A stretch of DNA of 64,000 bases, taken from assembly GCF_000282475.1 (NCBI RefSeq), contig NZ_AKJF01000069.1, positions 1-64,000 of the forward strand, read 5' to 3'. Position 1 is the first letter of the stretch; every line of letters starts with the position of its first letter. This DNA is from Pseudomonas sp. GM78 (GTDB taxonomy: Bacteria; Pseudomonadota; Gammaproteobacteria; Pseudomonadales; Pseudomonadaceae). Of the stretch, positions 25,540 through 32,574 are shown piece after piece. Both the position numbers and the translations under genes were made by a program. Under the pieces are notes generated by a model. The model ran no database searches. It had not been told where the DNA came from and worked only from the letters and a program-made list of their open reading frames with translations.

Positions 25540-26787
25540 TTACGGGGTTGGGGTCAGGCTGACCAGGCGCATCGATGTCGGGGCATACACCGCCAGACCT
25601 GCCCGCATCTCGGCCAAGATCGTGACCAGGTTGCGCCGGAAGTTATTGCCATCGTGTCGGCTGGCTTCCACTGTGACTTCCTGCCGATCGAGCAGAGCAG
25701 TAGTCGAAGTATCCAGCACCAGGGCGCCGAGCTCCGGCATCCCCATCGTCACCACGACGGGAGTACCCCACAAGCTTGGCGGCGCCGGGTCTCGCGGGGT
25801 ACCGATCACGTACTGGCCATCACCACCATCAGCGGTATCAGCCCGCTCACTCTCGATGGCGAACCAATCGCGTGGATTCATCACGATCACATTGGGGTTC
25901 CAGCCAAGAGCTTTGAGATCAGTGAGGGCCAGCCCAACGCGATCGACTGGCTTGCCGGTGGTGATGCCGGCGGCTGGGGCCTGGGCGATGAAGCCCAAGA
26001 TCTCGCCATCACCGCCGTCGCCCGCGAGCAGCTCTTGCTCGAGCTTCTGCCGTACACCGACGCTCATCAGCAGGCCGACCTGTTGCTCGAGCTGGCTGTT
26101 GTCGTTGAGGACTTGCAGGCTCGCCGGGATCCAGGTGGCGATGGTTGCGATCTCTGCTCGGGAAAGCTTGGTAGGCAATTGGCCCTCTGACTTCTCGTCG
26201 CCTTCCTTTGTCTGGTAAGCGGCTCCGCTCAGATAGCCATCGAGCTGCACATACTCGTAAGTAGAACCTTCGACGGGCACGATCGGCAGTACGTCCAGGA
26301 GGCTGAGTCGAGGTTGTGGAATCCCTTGGATACCAGGTGCCCGAACCGGCGCCGTAGGATAGCTGGTAGAGCCTGCGGTCCCCTTGCCCGGGTTTGTCAC
26401 CGCAGCACGGACGCCGGCCGTGACAGTAATGCGCCCGGTGGACTTTTGGCCCGCTCTGATGTTGCCGAGCCCTTCAGTCTCGGTTATTGCAGCGCTGACG
26501 ACGTTGATTTCTTTTGCGTGCGGATCGGTGACTTGCTTCAGTCCGCCGGCAACGGCACGTTGTTCCAGCTCCAGCAGACGGGCGTGGAATTCGCCCTGCT
26601 TCTCGCCGTGGCCCTCGATGGTTTCCTTGTGTGCTTTGAGCGCGGTTACCACTTGGCCGATGTCGTGATCCATTTCTGTAATCTCTTGGGTGATTGTTTG
26701 CAGCACCTGCCGACTCTCCGTCGGTTGCTGATTCGCGGCCAGGGAAGCTCGCAGCTTGTCCCAGCTTTTCTGGTGTGTGGTGGTCAT
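25540..26787 (-). CDS. HK97-fold phage major capsid protein
   Basis: A 415-residue HK97-family capsid protein. Residues 1 to about 100 are helical and glutamine-rich (the delta or scaffold-like domain of such proteins), followed by the shell domain with family features such as LLDVLPIVPVEGSTYEYVQ, ATIATWIPASLQVL, VIVMNPRDWFAIE and FRRNLVTILAEMRAGLAVYAP. It would form hexamers and pentamers of a procapsid. No prohead protease, portal or terminase gene is seen beside it, which is unusual: the satellite may combine its own shell protein with helper head and packaging proteins, or the other genes were lost. Confidence 0.9.
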   Translation of the reverse strand: MTTTHQKSWDKLRASLAANQQPTESRQVLQTITQEITEMDHDIGQVVTALKAHKETIEGHGEKQGEFHARLLELEQRAVAGGLKQVTDPHAKEINVVSAAITETEGLGNIRAGQKSTGRITVTAGVRAAVTNPGKGTAGSTSYPTAPVRAPGIQGIPQPRLSLLDVLPIVPVEGSTYEYVQLDGYLSGAAYQTKEGDEKSEGQLPTKLSRAEIATIATWIPASLQVLNDNSQLEQQVGLLMSVGVRQKLEQELLAGDGGDGEILGFIAQAPAAGITTGKPVDRVGLALTDLKALGWNPNVIVMNPRDWFAIESERADTADGGDGQYVIGTPRDPAPPSLWGTPVVVTMGMPELGALVLDTSTTALLDRQEVTVEASRHDGNNFRRNLVTILAEMRAGLAVYAPTSMRLVSLTPTP

Positions 26788-26927
26788 CGGGCGATCCCAT
26801 TGGATGTTATGGGCGCCTCAACAGCGCAGGGCGTGAAGAGGCGTTTCATTCCCCCAGCGCATGGCGTGAGTTCATGCCGACTACGTTATGCGCGCACGCC
26901 AATACCAGTCTTCGGCTAACTTAGGCG

Positions 26928-27161
26928 TTATGCGGCGGTATCCGTCGCGAAGCGTGCGATATCGGTGATTTTGTAGAACCTTCGGTTGCCTCGGCGCACG
27001 AAGGGAATGGGTGCTAGGCCGTCGGCGGCTAGCCTACGCAGATAGCTCGGGGCGTATCCCAGCAGATCGGCCGTAGCCGGTTCCGGCACCAGGCCCCCGA
27101 TCAGTGGAACGACGCCGGCGGCGGCCAGGCGTGTGGCAATTTCGTCTTCAATGCTGCTCAT
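26928..27161 (-). CDS. Small helix-turn-helix DNA-binding protein
   Basis: A 77-residue protein with an AlpA/excisionase-like HTH: TADLLGYAPSYLRRLAADGL, then PFVRRGNRRFYKITDIARF. A strong AGGAGGT precedes two adjacent ATG codons; the second (27161) has better spacing. Its start lies within the end of a 41-residue ORF (27148-27273). It probably regulates the capsid-side genes or acts as a directionality factor for one of the two recombinases. Confidence 0.75.
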   Translation of the reverse strand: MSSIEDEIATRLAAAGVVPLIGGLVPEPATADLLGYAPSYLRRLAADGLAPIPFVRRGNRRFYKITDIARFATDTAA

Positions 27162-27273
27162 CATTCCACCTCCTACTGGGTTCCATCTTTCGCATGAGCG
27201 TGAACAACGCCAAGCGACTCTTCAGCAGGTTGCAGATCGTGGCTTTGCATGCCTCGGATAGTTTCTGTGGCAT
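27148..27273 (-). CDS. Very small coupled ORF (41 residues)
   Basis: ATG 27273 shares a base with the TAA of the upstream gene (TAATG), and its stop lies 13 bp inside the downstream HTH gene, so it fits the overlapping-gene style of this island. The product (MPQKLSEACKATICNLL at the start) is basic with two cysteines and no family I know. GAGG precedes the start at short distance. The evidence is position and coupling. Confidence 0.5.
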   Translation of the reverse strand: MPQKLSEACKATICNLLKSRLALFTLMRKMEPSRRWNDEQH

Positions 27274-27473
27274 TACCTCAACTCCATCTCACGGGCTATC
27301 TGATCCACATCGATGCCGCGATCCAGCGCACGCTGTGCGTCGCGTACCATTGAGCGAATGGCTTGCTGTTCAAGGTGCTCAGCCATGATCGACGCCTTGC
27401 GCGCAATCATGGTGGCCAACGTGGTAGGGAACGGTTCGCGGCGCGGTCGGCTGTAGTCGGTGTTGTCGTTCAT
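27273..27473 (-). CDS. Small helical protein downstream of second integrase
   Basis: A 66-residue charged, probably helical protein (LATMIARKASIMAEHLEQQA, then QRALDRGIDVDQIAREMEL). It starts 6 bp after the stop of the recombinase gene and ends in a TAATG junction with the next ORF, so it belongs to the same transcript. The function is unknown. Confidence 0.6.
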   Translation of the reverse strand: MNDNTDYSRPRREPFPTTLATMIARKASIMAEHLEQQAIRSMVRDAQRALDRGIDVDQIAREMELR

Positions 27474-27478
27474 GGCAT

Positions 27479-28768
27479 TTACATACTCCCCTGTAGTGGA
27501 ATGCTAATTTCGCTGAGCGCCGTGTTTTCTATGGTCTGTAGCGGTTCTCTCGAATTTTTCTGTCTCACGTTTGTCTCGGCGCCAACGGCACTCAGGCCGT
27601 AGTCATCGAGACGGTCATGCCACTTCTCCAATGCCTGGCGCTTTAGGGTTTCGGCGGTGGTGTGGATGTAAGTCGCGTCCATGTTCTTCAGGGCGTGGTT
27701 CACCAGCATCTCGCCCACCAGGTAATCAATGCCCAGATCCATCCACGCGGTTCGAGCCACCTTGCGCAGGTCATGGCTTGTCCACTGGTGATGACTTAGG
27801 GAGGCGAACACGGCGGTGGCTGTGGTGGCCGTCATGGCGCTGCGGCGAATGCCGGGGAACACGTACGCGCCTTGGTAGCCGCTCGCTTGTTGGCGAGCCC
27901 GGTACCGCTGCAGCAGGGCGCAGACTTGCCCAGTCAACGGCAGCAGGTGTTCCGCTTTGGTCTTCGTATCGGCCTGCGGTATGAACCACTGACCGGTGCC
28001 TAGGTTGACGTTGCGCCACAGCGCCATACGGGTTTCTCCGAGCCGCGTGCCGTGGCACAGCATCATCAGTGCCAACATGGCCTCTGTGGGCCGGGAGTCG
28101 AATGCCTCTGACACCTTGGCCAGTACTTCCGGAAGATCGTCACCGCGCAAGCGTGAGGGCTTGGGCCTGATGCGCGCGGAAACGAAGTCGCTGAATTTCA
28201 GCCCTGTCATCGGATTGAGGCGAAGCAGTCCGAGGCGGTGGGCCTGGCGCATTGCTACGGCCAGCACGTTGTAGACCAGGCGTACGAACGACAGCGCATA
28301 CCGCTCCTGCAGTGGCCACATCAGCAGGTTATCGAGTGACGATTTATTCAGATCGGCGAGTGGCAGATTGGCAAGCCTCGGCACCAGGTGACAGGACAGC
28401 GCCGACTTTGCCCCGGCCTTTCGCTTGGCGGAAAGACTACGGTCGCGCAGCATCCGGTCGGTGTACCAGAGCAGCAGGTCGCCCGTCGTCACCCAGGCGT
28501 TTTCGGTTGAGGACGCGTCCGGATCGACAGCCCTGCGCACTAGGATCGCGGGAAGTGCCGACTGCATCAGCTTGGCGTTGATTCCGGGATAGTTGCCGGC
28601 CTTGCCCCACTTGCCGCGCACCACCACATGCCAGGAGCCCTTGGTACGATCGGACGTGGAATAGCGAAAGCGCAGCTCAGGAAACCGTGGGTCGCGCAAC
28701 TGGCGCACCTGGCCAGCTGCCTGCTTGCGGATCTCGGCATCGGTAAGTGTGACGTGCAGCGTGGTCAT
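27479..28768 (-). CDS. Second tyrosine recombinase / integrase-like protein
   Basis: A 429-residue tyrosine recombinase, different from the tRNA-proximal integrase. Catalytic residues are visible in order: Arg in CHGTRLGE, His-x-x-Arg in SHDLRKVAR, the VNHALKNMD block and the nucleophile in DATYIHT. ATG 28768 follows GAGG at eight bases. It lies in the middle of the island, far from either attachment site, next to the capsid-side genes. It could be the integrase of a formerly separate element, or an internal invertase or resolvase. Its 5' region has several overlapping hairpins (28798-28874). Confidence 0.88.
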   Translation of the reverse strand: MTTLHVTLTDAEIRKQAAGQVRQLRDPRFPELRFRYSTSDRTKGSWHVVVRGKWGKAGNYPGINAKLMQSALPAILVRRAVDPDASSTENAWVTTGDLLLWYTDRMLRDRSLSAKRKAGAKSALSCHLVPRLANLPLADLNKSSLDNLLMWPLQERYALSFVRLVYNVLAVAMRQAHRLGLLRLNPMTGLKFSDFVSARIRPKPSRLRGDDLPEVLAKVSEAFDSRPTEAMLALMMLCHGTRLGETRMALWRNVNLGTGQWFIPQADTKTKAEHLLPLTGQVCALLQRYRARQQASGYQGAYVFPGIRRSAMTATTATAVFASLSHHQWTSHDLRKVARTAWMDLGIDYLVGEMLVNHALKNMDATYIHTTAETLKRQALEKWHDRLDDYGLSAVGAETNVRQKNSREPLQTIENTALSEISIPLQGSM

Positions 28769-28797
28769 GATTCCAGCCTCAAGATAATTCCTCAAAT

Positions 28798-28874
28798 TGA
28801 TGTGAGAAGATGCGCTCACATCAGAGCGCATCCCTCAAACCCACAGCGGGGTGTCGTTTCGCGCAACGACACCC
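28798..28874 (-). promoter_or_regulatory. Overlapping hairpins upstream of the second recombinase
   Basis: Three inverted repeats: TGATGTGAG...CTCACATCA (28798-28823), TGCGCTC-ACATCA-GAGCGCA (28811-28830) and GGGTGTCGTT-TCGCGC-AACGACACCC (28849-28874). The first two share bases and cannot form together. No T-run follows, so they are not simple terminators. They could be an operator plus a leader switch. Confidence 0.45.
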
Positions 28875-28882
28875 ATCGATAA

Positions 28883-29026
28883 TTACGCAAGCAAATGAGT
28901 ATTAGAGTGAGCAATCGCTAACGACCAGGTAACGGTGCGAGCGTTAGTGGTCTTTCTCATTGGTGGTTGATGGCGGGTGTCCTCTAAAAAGGCCGCCGCC
29001 CTCGATGCAACCAAATCTGGATGCAT
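28883..29026 (-). CDS. Possible 47-residue protein
   Basis: ATG 29026 follows GAGGGTGAAGAG, a fair ribosome site, and the frame runs 47 codons (MHPDLVASRAAAFLEDTRH at the start). The composition is basic with no recognisable domain. It lies between the 29102 gene and the hairpins before the second recombinase. It may simply be chance. Confidence 0.35.
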   Translation of the reverse strand: MHPDLVASRAAAFLEDTRHQPPMRKTTNARTVTWSLAIAHSNTHLLA

Positions 29027-29101
29027 CTCTTCACCCTCAATCTGAGATCGGCGCCGTTGGTGGATGGCGCGGATCTGCGCCATCCAACAATGGTATTTGG
29101 C

Positions 29102-29392
29102 CTATACAAGGTCGGCCTGCGGCCAGCGCCAACGGATTGCATCAATGGCTTCTGCTCGCGTCATGGGTTCCCCGATCATCGTGCAGAGCGGCTTGCCGTT
29201 GCTCATGACCTGCCAATGACAGCGGCGCTCAATCCCATCATTCGATGCCAACTCAGCCAGCAGTTCGAGCCGGTGGTTTTTGATGTAGGCGCGCACCTGG
29301 TCATTGAGCTTGCTTGCGGGCGAGACCCGAACGCGCTTTCCGCTCAATTTTGCCGCGAACCCGAGATTGAGCAGGTAAGCGAGGGCGGCCAT
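29102..29392 (-). CDS. Small protein with TubC-docking-like N-terminus, end of replication operon
   Basis: A 96-residue protein. The first 45 residues (LAYLLNLGFAAKLSGKRVRV then KLNDQVRAYIKNHRLELL) resemble the small TubC-type docking fold common in proteins beside satellite and phage primases; the C-terminal part (MTRAEAIDAIRWRWPQA) is conserved-looking but unassigned. The ATG shares one base with the stop of the helicase gene (TGATG), so it is translationally coupled to it and probably assists replication. Confidence 0.65.
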   Translation of the reverse strand: MAALAYLLNLGFAAKLSGKRVRVSPASKLNDQVRAYIKNHRLELLAELASNDGIERRCHWQVMSNGKPLCTMIGEPMTRAEAIDAIRWRWPQADLV

Positions 29393-30690
29393 CAAATCTC
29401 CTCCGAATCGGCATCGTCCAAGGTCGGGAGGTGCGTGCCATCAGGGAGTGGACCTTTGAGGTATTGGCTCCATTCGTGCCCTTTTTCCTCGTTCGTGCCC
29501 ACGTTATTTACTGGGCACGAATGAGATTCCGAGGGCACGAATGGAGGAAACGGCACGAATGGGCCTTCTGCTTGGGGCAGTGACCAGAAGGACTTCACTT
29601 CCTTTTTGTTGCCCGTCCTGATCGCCACCACAGACAACTTTTCCCGCGCCCGCCGAATCTGCTTTTCGGTGTAGCCGTTGCGCTTCATCAAGGCTTTGGC
29701 TTCGTTACTTTCGAGCGGGTTGTCTTTCAATATTCGGTGCAGGCAATCGGCAGGGTCATCCGGGTCTGCCGTCTCGTCGTCACCCGCTGTTTCAACTTCC
29801 CCCAGAATTTCGCGGGCACTCCCTTGGATAGCAGCACCCCACAGCACACGGGTGGTTTCGATTCCGCCACTGATATCGACTGGCTCGATGGTGTAGGTCA
29901 CGCCGCCTTCATCGGTACCGATGTTGGATTTAGCCCGCGCCAATACACGCTGGTCTGAGTCTTCTTGCTTAGCGGCCACCAGCACTGTCCGGGCCAGCGC
30001 GGAGAAAGCTTGCGAACCAATGACGCGATCAGTCGGAGAGGAACCCGCACCGCCCTTGGCGAAGTGACTGATACCGACCACGGCGCAGAGATTGGCCTCG
30101 GCGAAGTCCACCACACCTTGCAAGCCGCGGCGCACGTCATTGGCTTTGTGCATGTCCCCCTTCACAGCACTGACCACCGGATCGAGCATCAGCAATGACA
30201 CACCGCCCAGCTCGCGCACGGTGTCGCGTAGTAAACCGATGTCGTTCGATGGATCGAAGGGGTCAGCTTCACCCTGAGCGTTGAGGCGCCCTTGAATGAC
30301 GTGCACCCGCGATAAGTCAGCACCGGCAGCGATCAGGCGCGGCACCAGCGTGTCGGCTGGGTCATCCTCACTCGACCAAATGAGCGCGTTGCCGCGCTCT
30401 GGGCAAATCTCACCATCTGGCCAGCGTCCGCCTGTGGTTATGGTCGCGATCAAGCTAATGAGCAGCGTGGTCTTCCCGGTACCACCAGCGCCAGCAAGGA
30501 TGTGCAACTTGCCCTTGGCCAACCAGCCAGGCCACAGCCAGCGAATAGCCACCGGTTTGATATTGACGGCGCTGACTGCGTTTACTTTCCATACGGTAGG
30601 CGCGATGGGCACTGCTTTGAGACTGGTTCCCTGTGGGGGCGGGCTGATCGGATCTTTCCACTGATCTGCAAATCGATCTTTATTGTTCAT
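29392..30690 (-). CDS. RepA-like hexameric ATPase / helicase of the satellite
   Basis: A 432-residue AAA_25 (RecA-fold) protein related to plasmid RepA helicases. Residues 60-75 hold Walker A (AGAGGTGKTT); Walker B-like LLMLDPV follows near 165 and VVGISHFAKG near 205. The C-terminal 130 residues form a winged-helix-like segment (NEAKALMKRNGYTEKQIRRA) and a repetitive tail with PFVPFPPFVP. The DNA coding for that tail is also an iteron array (29471-29563), so origin and gene overlap. It starts in an ATGA overlap with the CHC2 gene; together the pair would give primase/helicase activity for autonomous satellite replication. Confidence 0.88.
   Translation of the reverse strand: MNNKDRFADQWKDPISPPPQGTSLKAVPIAPTVWKVNAVSAVNIKPVAIRWLWPGWLAKGKLHILAGAGGTGKTTLLISLIATITTGGRWPDGEICPERGNALIWSSEDDPADTLVPRLIAAGADLSRVHVIQGRLNAQGEADPFDPSNDIGLLRDTVRELGGVSLLMLDPVVSAVKGDMHKANDVRRGLQGVVDFAEANLCAVVGISHFAKGGAGSSPTDRVIGSQAFSALARTVLVAAKQEDSDQRVLARAKSNIGTDEGGVTYTIEPVDISGGIETTRVLWGAAIQGSAREILGEVETAGDDETADPDDPADCLHRILKDNPLESNEAKALMKRNGYTEKQIRRAREKLSVVAIRTGNKKEVKSFWSLPQAEGPFVPFPPFVPSESHSCPVNNVGTNEEKGHEWSQYLKGPLPDGTHLPTLDDADSEEI
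29471..29563. repeat. Iteron array A inside the helicase gene
   Basis: Five copies of the core GGCACGAA(T/C): inverted at 29471-29481 and 29491-29502, direct at 29512-29524, 29533-29544 and 29552-29563, about 20 bp apart. The same inverted-inverted-direct-direct-direct layout occurs at 32098-32188. It is a candidate replication-initiator binding site. Confidence 0.65.
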
Positions 30691-31097
30691 TGGACCCCCA
30701 GACGCTGTTTGGCGAGGTTGAAGCGTTGCAGATCGTCCTCGGACAATTTCCCTGTATCGAGCAGCGATTTGCCGATTAGGTAAACTGCGCGCTCATGTTC
30801 AATGGCCTGCTTACTTGGCCCGCGACGTGGTTGCTTTGAGCCAGGAAACAAATCGCGTAACTCCAGACCGATAGCCGAAACGATATTTTGAGCGGTACAC
30901 CCGGCCCAGCACTTGAGTAAAACAGTACCGTCCGAAGTTTCGCTAATAGCCAAACTTGGATTTTTGTCATCATGTGCAGGGCAGCAGGCCTTCCACTTTT
31001 GCGCACCAGCAGGTTTAACTTTATCGAGACAACTAAGGACTTTATCCAGACAAGCCGATCCCGTCAGCGCAACTGGGCGCTGTTGATAATTCGTCAT
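30687..31097 (-). CDS. CHC2-type zinc-finger primase-like protein
   Basis: A 136-residue protein with the primase zinc-ribbon signature CCPAHDDKNPSLAI ... LLKCWAGC (residues 38-67), where the Cys, His and the CxxGC pair bind zinc and contact template DNA. The length covers only the zinc domain plus a helical tail; no TOPRIM domain is present, so it probably works with the ATPase encoded immediately downstream. Its stop overlaps that gene by 4 bp (ATGA). Confidence 0.85.
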   Translation of the reverse strand: MTNYQQRPVALTGSACLDKVLSCLDKVKPAGAQKWKACCPAHDDKNPSLAISETSDGTVLLKCWAGCTAQNIVSAIGLELRDLFPGSKQPRRGPSKQAIEHERAVYLIGKSLLDTGKLSEDDLQRFNLAKQRLGVQ

Positions 31098-31099
31098 TG

Positions 31100-31351
31100 T
31101 TAGGTCCTTAGACTAAGAGTGTTAAGTTTTTCACTCAGGCTTTTAACATCACAATCAATCATGTTGTGATAGTCGTGGGCCAAGTATTGAGCAACGCCTG
31201 CTAGACGCACGGCATGATCTTCATGGCATTGTTTGAGTGAACTGCTGATCGCCCAAGCAAGGGAATCAAACCACCCGATGTATTCACGGGCACATTCCAA
31301 CTGATTGATGGCGTCGTTTGCGATAGTAGCGACGGTCGCTTGCTTGTTCAT
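31100..31351 (-). CDS. Small protein of the satellite replication operon
   Basis: An 83-residue helical protein (ANDAINQLECAREYIGWFD, then LAHDYHNMIDCDVKSLSEKL). It overlaps the upstream gene by 4 bp (ATGA) and ends 2 bp before the CHC2 gene. Similar-sized proteins occur at this place in Pseudomonas satellites and prophages, but I do not recognise a described function. Confidence 0.6.
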   Translation of the reverse strand: MNKQATVATIANDAINQLECAREYIGWFDSLAWAISSSLKQCHEDHAVRLAGVAQYLAHDYHNMIDCDVKSLSEKLNTLSLRT

Positions 31352-31659
31352 CGCGCATCCCCACCGTTTACTTCGCTCCGGTTACCAATCACGCCAAAGG
31401 AGGCGCCTAGGTGACGATGCCGCCAGCAGAAATTGCCACTGAAAGTGCGTATCTGTTCGATGTGCCGTGCGATATCGCAGGCCAGTTCGTTGTTGTAACC
31501 ACCCATAGCCGGTATCACGAACGTCAGTAGGATTTTTTCCAGCTTTCCGTGCTCCTCCCTGGCGAAGTTCATGGAGGCCATGTCATGCGCATCTAGCGTC
31601 GCGTCAGAGAGGATTACACCTTCGATTGCCACGACGGCCGGTAAGGTCTGCAGCTTCAT
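31348..31659 (-). CDS. Small protein of the satellite replication operon
   Basis: A 103-residue protein (MKLQTLPAVVAIEGVILSDA at the start; cysteine and histidine in FCWRHRHLGASFGVIG near the end). It overlaps both neighbours through ATGA junctions (31656-31659 and 31348-31351). The C-terminal sequence resembles short proteins seen between AlpA and primase genes in Pseudomonas elements; the function is unknown. Confidence 0.6.
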   Translation of the reverse strand: MKLQTLPAVVAIEGVILSDATLDAHDMASMNFAREEHGKLEKILLTFVIPAMGGYNNELACDIARHIEQIRTFSGNFCWRHRHLGASFGVIGNRSEVNGGDAR

Positions 31660-31814
31660 TGCTCACCCCCTTGGGATTTCAGGGCGCGGACTTGATCCAT
31701 ATGGTGGTTATAGCGTTTCAAGCGAACGGAAAGGGACGAGTTTGCTCGGAGGGCGCTCAGAGCCATGCGGCGGTGAGCCAGTGCGCGGATTTTGGACGGA
31801 ATGAAGGTGGTCAT
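31656..31814 (-). CDS. 52-residue basic protein, first gene of the replication operon
   Basis: MTTFIPSKIRALAHRRMALS starts a basic, arginine-rich helical protein of 52 residues. ATG 31814 follows GGAG at eight bases; although a longer frame is open upstream through the two-hairpin element, this start has the ribosome site. The stop overlaps the next gene (ATGA). Located directly after the conserved two-hairpin element, it parallels the DUF3077 gene after copy 1 of that element. Confidence 0.7.
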   Translation of the reverse strand: MTTFIPSKIRALAHRRMALSALRANSSLSVRLKRYNHHMDQVRALKSQGGEQ

Positions 31815-31965
31815 GGATGTAGCTCCGTTTACTTCACTGGAGCCACCGCGTTCTGCCGCCAAGCAGATAAGGGTGGCGAGTTGCATAGGATTGGCGGACC
31901 GGGGTAAACGGAGCCCGGCGCACCCTAAGGTGCTCCTACACAACCCGCCATAACGCAATGATGCG

Positions 31966-32060
31966 GGCACAAAAAAAGCGCCTGCAATCGTGATGGGGGC
32001 GCTGATGCGCCGTCTACTGATCGACCCGCCAAGGTCGGTCGCTGATTTGGCAGCGACAGG
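31966..32060 (-). ncRNA. Conserved two-hairpin element, copy 2 (C4 antisense RNA-like)
   Basis: Stems AGCGCC...GGCGCT (31977-32003) and GTCGCTG-ATTTGG-CAGCGAC (32038-32057) match copy 1 at 15258-15338 in stem sequence and order, while loops and linker differ. A run of A precedes the first stem and GCAAG follows in both. It lies between the AlpA gene and the first gene of the replication operon, a suitable place for an RNA that controls that operon. Confidence 0.5.
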
Positions 32061-32097
32061 GGGACGATACAGTGGGTAATTTTTCGGTGCAAGTCTT

Positions 32098-32188
32098 ACT
32101 CGTGCCCTTTTTTTCCACTCGTGCCCACGCATAAGGGTGGGCACGAGAGAGAAAAGTGGGCACGAGTAAGAAAAAAGGGCATGAGTGG
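32098..32188. repeat. Iteron array B between AlpA and the replication operon
   Basis: Five copies of GGGCACGAG(T/A): inverted at 32098-32107 and 32116-32128, direct at 32137-32148, 32156-32167 and 32177-32188 (the last as GGGCATGAG), about 20 bp apart. The middle pair forms an 11-bp stem. The layout matches array A. It is probably the main origin, being noncoding and beside AT-rich tracts. Confidence 0.7.
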
Positions 32189-32242
32189 AGGTCTGCAAAA
32201 TCATTGCATACCAACTTCGTGGCGACCTTGAAAGGGCATCCA

Positions 32243-32452
32243 TTACGCCACCTCGCCACGGCATTCGGCGATGCGCTCAGCTACCCAAGTATCGACCTCG
32301 GATTGCACCCAAACGACATGGCCTGGTGCCAGTTTCACCTGAGCAGGAAACGTACCGGCCTTGATGCGGCGATACAGTTCCGACTGACTCAGGGATGTGA
32401 TCGACAGGACTTCTTTGATGCGGATAAAGCGGCGGGGTTCTTGAGTAGTCAT
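32243..32452 (-). CDS. alpA: AlpA-family regulator
   Basis: A 69-residue AlpA/excisionase-type protein: RFIRIKEVLSITSLSQSELYRRIKAGTFP then KLAPGHVVWVQSEVDTWVAERI (the first block spans residues 8-36). AlpA proteins activate integrase or satellite genes and are a hallmark of P4-like and Gram-negative PICI elements. ATG 32452 is preceded by AGGA and lies in the family start position. The origin-like iterons lie directly downstream of its stop. Confidence 0.92.
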   Translation of the reverse strand: MTTQEPRRFIRIKEVLSITSLSQSELYRRIKAGTFPAQVKLAPGHVVWVQSEVDTWVAERIAECRGEVA

Positions 32453-32574
32453 TCCTAGCGCCTCCTTGGGCGTTCTGGGGATGACCAATATTGTTCCGGC
32501 TTGGCTGTATAAAAAATCAGTAAATCGCGACGTTAAAATAGTTTTCCATCACGTCAAATACCATTTCCGATGCG

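Noticed and set aside
29471-29563. Simple protein-repeat explanation for array A
   Set aside because: The repeats are in different frames and both orientations, so they cannot come from a repeated peptide alone.
32098-32188. CRISPR array
   Set aside because: Units are about 11 bp with about 9-bp gaps and change orientation; no spacers of CRISPR length and no cas genes.
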